From: an uncultured Sulfurovum sp.
GTDB lineage: Bacteria; Campylobacterota; Campylobacteria; Campylobacterales; Sulfurovaceae
Assembly: GCA_902727905.1 (NCBI GenBank)
Contig: CACVAR010000322.1
Coordinates: 1 to 16,631, forward strand
DNA length: 16,631 nt
Reading direction: 5' to 3'
Part shown: positions 13,801 through 16,631 of the stretch, one piece after another
Layout of the letters: each line of letters opens with the position of its first letter
Numbering within the stretch: the first letter of the stretch is position 1
Program-made: the position numbers and the translations under genes
The notes under the pieces: model-generated
Databases searched by the model: none
The model's input: the letters and a program-made list of their open reading frames with translations, nothing else
Told to the model about the DNA's origin: nothing

Positions 13801-15057
13801 TTATCGAATTTCAACTTCATAGTTTTCAAAGCCTTGTTGTCCTTGTGTTCCTTTGTAAGGGGTATTGAAAAATTGTTTTCCATTTTTCAGTGTCATTCGG
13901 TAGCGTACTTTTAGGCTATCTGTATTTTCAGGCATATTAAGTATTAACTCAATTTTTCGTTCTTTCTCATCGGTCCACTTGGCAACTTCACCTTCAACCA
14001 AAAGATACTCACTGACAATGTTCTTCTTTTGGCTAAGGTTATAAATCTTATGTCCTTTCGGATAAAGCATTAATTTATCAATGTTTTGTGAAGATTTTGA
14101 GAGTACCTCACTTTTACTAGAGAGTTGAGGAAAAGAAAGAGAGATGCTTCCTTTACTTGCTTTCATGCGATAGTTATACGGATTTCGACTAACTTGAAGA
14201 ATTAATTTTAATTTTGAACCAGAGATTCTTTCAGCACTTAAGTTCATACTTGAAAGGGCATCACTAAAACGATGCTGTACTTTACCTTCACTAAGCTTTT
14301 GAGCTTTTACCAAAGGTGCTAAATAGCCATTGGGTTTAATAATAGACGTTAATAACGCATATGGAATGACAATGTTTGTTGTCCCTGATGCGTAAGCTTT
14401 AATCTCATAAGCATTGTAAGCTAAATGAAGACCATCTTCACCAAAACCAATGGCTTCAGCTAAGACAAACTCATTCTCGAACCAATCTAATTTATCTTTT
14501 AAGCTGTCGCTTTCGCTAATATGACTTTGAATACGGTATTCTTTTTCCACAATTTCTTTAAGTTTCTTTTGATAGTTAGGAACAAAAACGTCTTTAAGAC
14601 CAATTTCTTTACCTGTTTTACTGTCATAATTGATGAAAATGGTATTCCCCATACCGTGAGCCCCTCCAAGATAGGCGTAAAATGAACCTTCTAAAGTAAA
14701 AGTCTTATCTGTGGCAGAAAGAACTTTGAGGCGAAGGCTTGACTCATGCCCCATGGCAGAACCCACATTCCCTTCTTTAATCTCTTTTAACACATGAGAC
14801 TTTGGACTCTCTTGTACTTTCCGTTCTTTTTCAATCGCTTGTCGTAGGTGCTTTTCTAAAGTTTTATTGGTACTGCTGACCTTTGGGTATTCTGTTTTAT
14901 TTTCCATACAAAAATCAACTTCTTCTTGACTGTCATCATTCAAGAGTGTGTTTTTACAGAATTTATCACTGCTCTTTTCCATAGTAGTTGAAATATTACT
15001 TGCAACTAAGGTATTTAAAGAGAAGAGAAATAGGAGGGGAATGGTTTTTACGTTCAT
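13801..15057 (-). CDS. DUF3298 (RsiV-like) domain secreted protein
   Basis: 418 residues from ATG 15057, chosen because AAGGA lies 7 bases upstream and a clean signal peptide follows (MNVKTIPLLFLFSLNTLVAS). A longer frame starting at 15105 lacks both. Residues about 85-250 show the DUF4163/DUF3298 pattern, especially AYLGGAHGMGNTIFINYD at 129-146 followed by KTGKEIGLKDVF. In RsiV of Bacillus this domain binds lysozyme, and in most Gram-negative bacteria the role is unknown. Residues 260-418 are a separate, unrecognised beta-rich region. Cys34 and Cys50 could pair. The neighbours on both sides, an SH3-like protein and a nearby lytic transglycosylase, suggest an envelope theme. Confidence 0.85.
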   Translation of the reverse strand: MNVKTIPLLFLFSLNTLVASNISTTMEKSSDKFCKNTLLNDDSQEEVDFCMENKTEYPKVSSTNKTLEKHLRQAIEKERKVQESPKSHVLKEIKEGNVGSAMGHESSLRLKVLSATDKTFTLEGSFYAYLGGAHGMGNTIFINYDSKTGKEIGLKDVFVPNYQKKLKEIVEKEYRIQSHISESDSLKDKLDWFENEFVLAEAIGFGEDGLHLAYNAYEIKAYASGTTNIVIPYALLTSIIKPNGYLAPLVKAQKLSEGKVQHRFSDALSSMNLSAERISGSKLKLILQVSRNPYNYRMKASKGSISLSFPQLSSKSEVLSKSSQNIDKLMLYPKGHKIYNLSQKKNIVSEYLLVEGEVAKWTDEKERKIELILNMPENTDSLKVRYRMTLKNGKQFFNTPYKGTQGQQGFENYEVEIR

Positions 15058-15106
15058 AATGGGTTCCTTAAAGATTAATGATATTAGCGTAGCACTATTT
15101 GACAAA

Positions 15107-15112
15107 ATTATA
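15107..15112 (-). promoter_or_regulatory. -10 element for the DUF3298/SH3 operon
   Basis: On the minus strand this reads TATAAT, about 50 bases before the DUF3298 start. A loose -35, TGACAT, lies 18 bases upstream. Confidence 0.45.
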
Positions 15113-15208
15113 GAGAAAAGAAGTCAATAAATGTCATATTTTAAGTTAAAAAAAGCCTCAGTATCAAGAGTGTTAAGATATTAAAGTAATATTGTTAAGA
15201 TTACAGCT

Positions 15209-16096
15209 ATGAAAAAATTTACCAATGAATCCTTATTAAAAATAACCACATACCTAGAAGAAGCACTTAAAACCACTACAAGCCTAAGTTTTGTGGTTCC
15301 CAACCCAGACCAAGAGAACAACCGAAATTTTAAAACATGGGTAAACCTAGCAGAGCTTCACTTTTGCACAGTGCTTACTCCTAAATTCATAGATAAAAAC
15401 TTCATACAACTCACATTTAAAAAGCTTAATCAAGAAAGCTCTTTTCATTCTGCTCCCATAAAAAATAAAGAAGAGAAGTATGGAACTGATTCTATATTTT
15501 TTAATATTAATAAAAATGAACACCCCACTTTTTTACATGCTTACAAAAAAGCGTTAGAGGCTGTCAAGGTCGAAAAAAGAAAACATGTTTTAAACCTTGG
15601 TATTAACAAAGGGGATGAGTTTGAGTTGATTCAACAACTTATAGAGCCTAAAGTTTTTGACAATATGAGTTTTGTGGGAATTGATCATTCTAAATCTGCT
15701 TTAGATTTTGCGAATAAACGTTTTCCAAAAGAAAATGTAGAGTTTTTTCAACATGACATCAATAGCATTAAAGAACTAAATTTAGAGAAGTCTGACCTCA
15801 TCATAAGCATAGGAACTTTACAAAGCCCCAGTATTAACTACAAGCCTTTTCTTATGTCTTTAGTTCAAGAGCATCTTAGTCACGATGGTGCATTTATATT
15901 GGGCTTTCCCAACTCACGTTGGATAGATGGCGAACTTATTTATGGAGCTAAAGCACCTAACTACCCATACTCTGAAATGTCTTTACTTTATAACGATGTT
16001 ATTTTTGCAAAGAAGTATTTACAACAGAAGAAGTTTAGAGTAACCATTACAGGAAGAGAGTATATTTTTTTAACAGCTACTAAAATTGGTCTTTAG
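15209..16096 (+). CDS. Class I SAM-dependent methyltransferase
   Basis: 295 residues. The Rossmann methyltransferase core begins near 126: motif I is HVLNLGINKGDE, a relaxed form of vLDlGxGxG. The acidic residue at the end of strand 2 is D159 in FVGIDHSKSALDFA, and motif II-like QHDIN follows. Motif III is SDLIISIGTL and the later strand is DGAFILGFPNSRW. The N-terminal 120 residues form an extra domain that probably sets substrate choice. The substrate is not recognisable. There is no strong ribosome site upstream (TTAAG only), suggesting modest expression. Its 3' end lies 3 bases from the convergent GyrI-like gene. Confidence 0.88.
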   Translation: MKKFTNESLLKITTYLEEALKTTTSLSFVVPNPDQENNRNFKTWVNLAELHFCTVLTPKFIDKNFIQLTFKKLNQESSFHSAPIKNKEEKYGTDSIFFNINKNEHPTFLHAYKKALEAVKVEKRKHVLNLGINKGDEFELIQQLIEPKVFDNMSFVGIDHSKSALDFANKRFPKENVEFFQHDINSIKELNLEKSDLIISIGTLQSPSINYKPFLMSLVQEHLSHDGAFILGFPNSRWIDGELIYGAKAPNYPYSEMSLLYNDVIFAKKYLQQKKFRVTITGREYIFLTATKIGL

Positions 16097-16099
16097 GCT

Positions 16100-16591
16100 T
16101 TAATAAGTAATGGAAACATAAAAACTGACATCAAATCTTTCATCCTCCTCTAAAAAGTTATTTTTGTGATAGATAACATAAGAAGGCTTGGTGGTGGTTT
16201 CATATTCACTTTTAACCATCCATTCATGATGCACCCAGTGAATAAACTTTAGCATATCTCCATGGATTCCCTCAAAATTAAACTTGGCATAAACCCCTCC
16301 AGCAATTTGAAACTTCGGTAAACGTTCACTTTTCATATCTTTTGCTTCAGGTTCAGCAACACAAGCAACATATTGACAGTCAGCCAAGGGAGTAATGGTA
16401 GGGTTATCGTGTAGCAGTGCTATTTGGGTTGGATTATCTATGTTATTACTTAGTATCCATGTCTTCATTTTTTGCCAAGTCTCCTTGATATTGATATTGT
16501 AACCTTTAACCCAAACTGCTAGTAAAAAAGAGGTAAAGGATAAAGAGAGTAGAGTTCCATAAAAGCTTTGAGAGGCAAGATTATGGAACAA
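16100..16591 (-). CDS. GyrI-like small-molecule-binding domain protein, 5' end damaged or partial
   Basis: The open frame runs from a TTG at 16591 and gives 163 residues. From about residue 28 it fits the GyrI-like/AraC effector-binding fold: KGYNINIKETWQKMKTWI, then ALLHDNPTITP at 58-68 and CQYVACV. LPKFQIAGGVYAKFNFEG and a C-terminal FYVSI strand follow. The first 27 residues do not fit the family and no ribosome site precedes the TTG. In the next frame, ATG 16560 gives MELYSLYPLPLF, which does resemble a GyrI N-terminus and would join the main frame by a slip at the A6 run 16524-16529. That frame is open to the window edge, so this may be the tail of an AraC-type regulator broken by a frameshift. 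Confidence 0.65.
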   Translation of the reverse strand: MFHNLASQSFYGTLLSLSFTSFLLAVWVKGYNINIKETWQKMKTWILSNNIDNPTQIALLHDNPTITPLADCQYVACVAEPEAKDMKSERLPKFQIAGGVYAKFNFEGIHGDMLKFIHWVHHEWMVKSEYETTTKPSYVIYHKNNFLEEDERFDVSFYVSITY

Positions 16592-16631
16592 AGAATGATA
16601 ACAATATACTGCTTAATAGAAGAATTCCTAA

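Noticed and set aside
13637..13822. Plus-strand frame opposite the start of the SH3-like gene
   Set aside because: It overlaps a clear signal peptide and ribosome site on the minus strand and has no recognisable content.

Overview
The window looks like a chromosomal segment of a Campylobacterota (epsilonproteobacterial) genome, probably a marine Sulfurimonas/Sulfurovum/Arcobacter-type organism. The basis is the low G+C, the codon use, an ArsS-like sensor kinase paired with an OmpR-type regulator, and the many small periplasmic proteins. No rRNA, tRNA or CRISPR array was seen. The genus is not resolved.

Layout. (1) 1-1788: the 3' end of one gene overlaps a VWA/DUF2201-type protein in which the metallopeptidase-like HExxH motif has lost its Glu. 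(2) 1789-5255: an accessory segment. It holds a transposase relic, then a strikingly AT-rich, tightly overlapped three-gene unit: a membrane protein with a possible pore, a six-TM histidine-kinase-like protein and a stand-alone receiver. It ends with the truncated start of a helix-turn-helix regulator. (3) 5256-10754, all on the minus strand and read from right to left: an OmpR-type response regulator, an ArsS-like kinase, a 60-residue secreted peptide with two EGKCG motifs, two tandem DoxX proteins, a membrane-anchored FMN-binding glutamate-synthase-family enzyme and a Uma2 protein. (4) 10876-13008: a DUF1176 periplasmic protein and an MltB-type lytic transglycosylase on the plus strand. (5) 13078-15057: an SH3-like periplasmic protein and a DUF3298 protein on the minus strand. 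(6) 15209-16591: a SAM methyltransferase converging on a GyrI-like effector-binding domain whose 5' end looks damaged.

The most interesting unit is region 3. The EGKCG peptide resembles the HvfA class of copper-binding, thioamide/oxazolone-modified peptides, which are normally encoded with a DUF692 (MNIO) enzyme, a partner protein and a DoxX protein. Here the peptide and two DoxX proteins are present, but no MNIO or partner is in the window, and a GltB-like flavoenzyme follows instead. Just upstream of the peptide promoter are two abutting 11-bp direct repeats, the geometry expected for an OmpR-family regulator such as the one encoded next door. The sensor kinase has a periplasmic stretch rich in Met, His, Cys and Tyr. 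My model, which is inference, is a metal- or redox-stress circuit: the kinase senses, the regulator switches on the peptide, an intercistronic hairpin keeps the peptide in excess, and the DoxX/flavoenzyme genes act downstream.

The second candidate is the AT-rich three-gene module in region 2. It looks horizontally acquired and combines a channel-like membrane protein with an atypical two-component pair.
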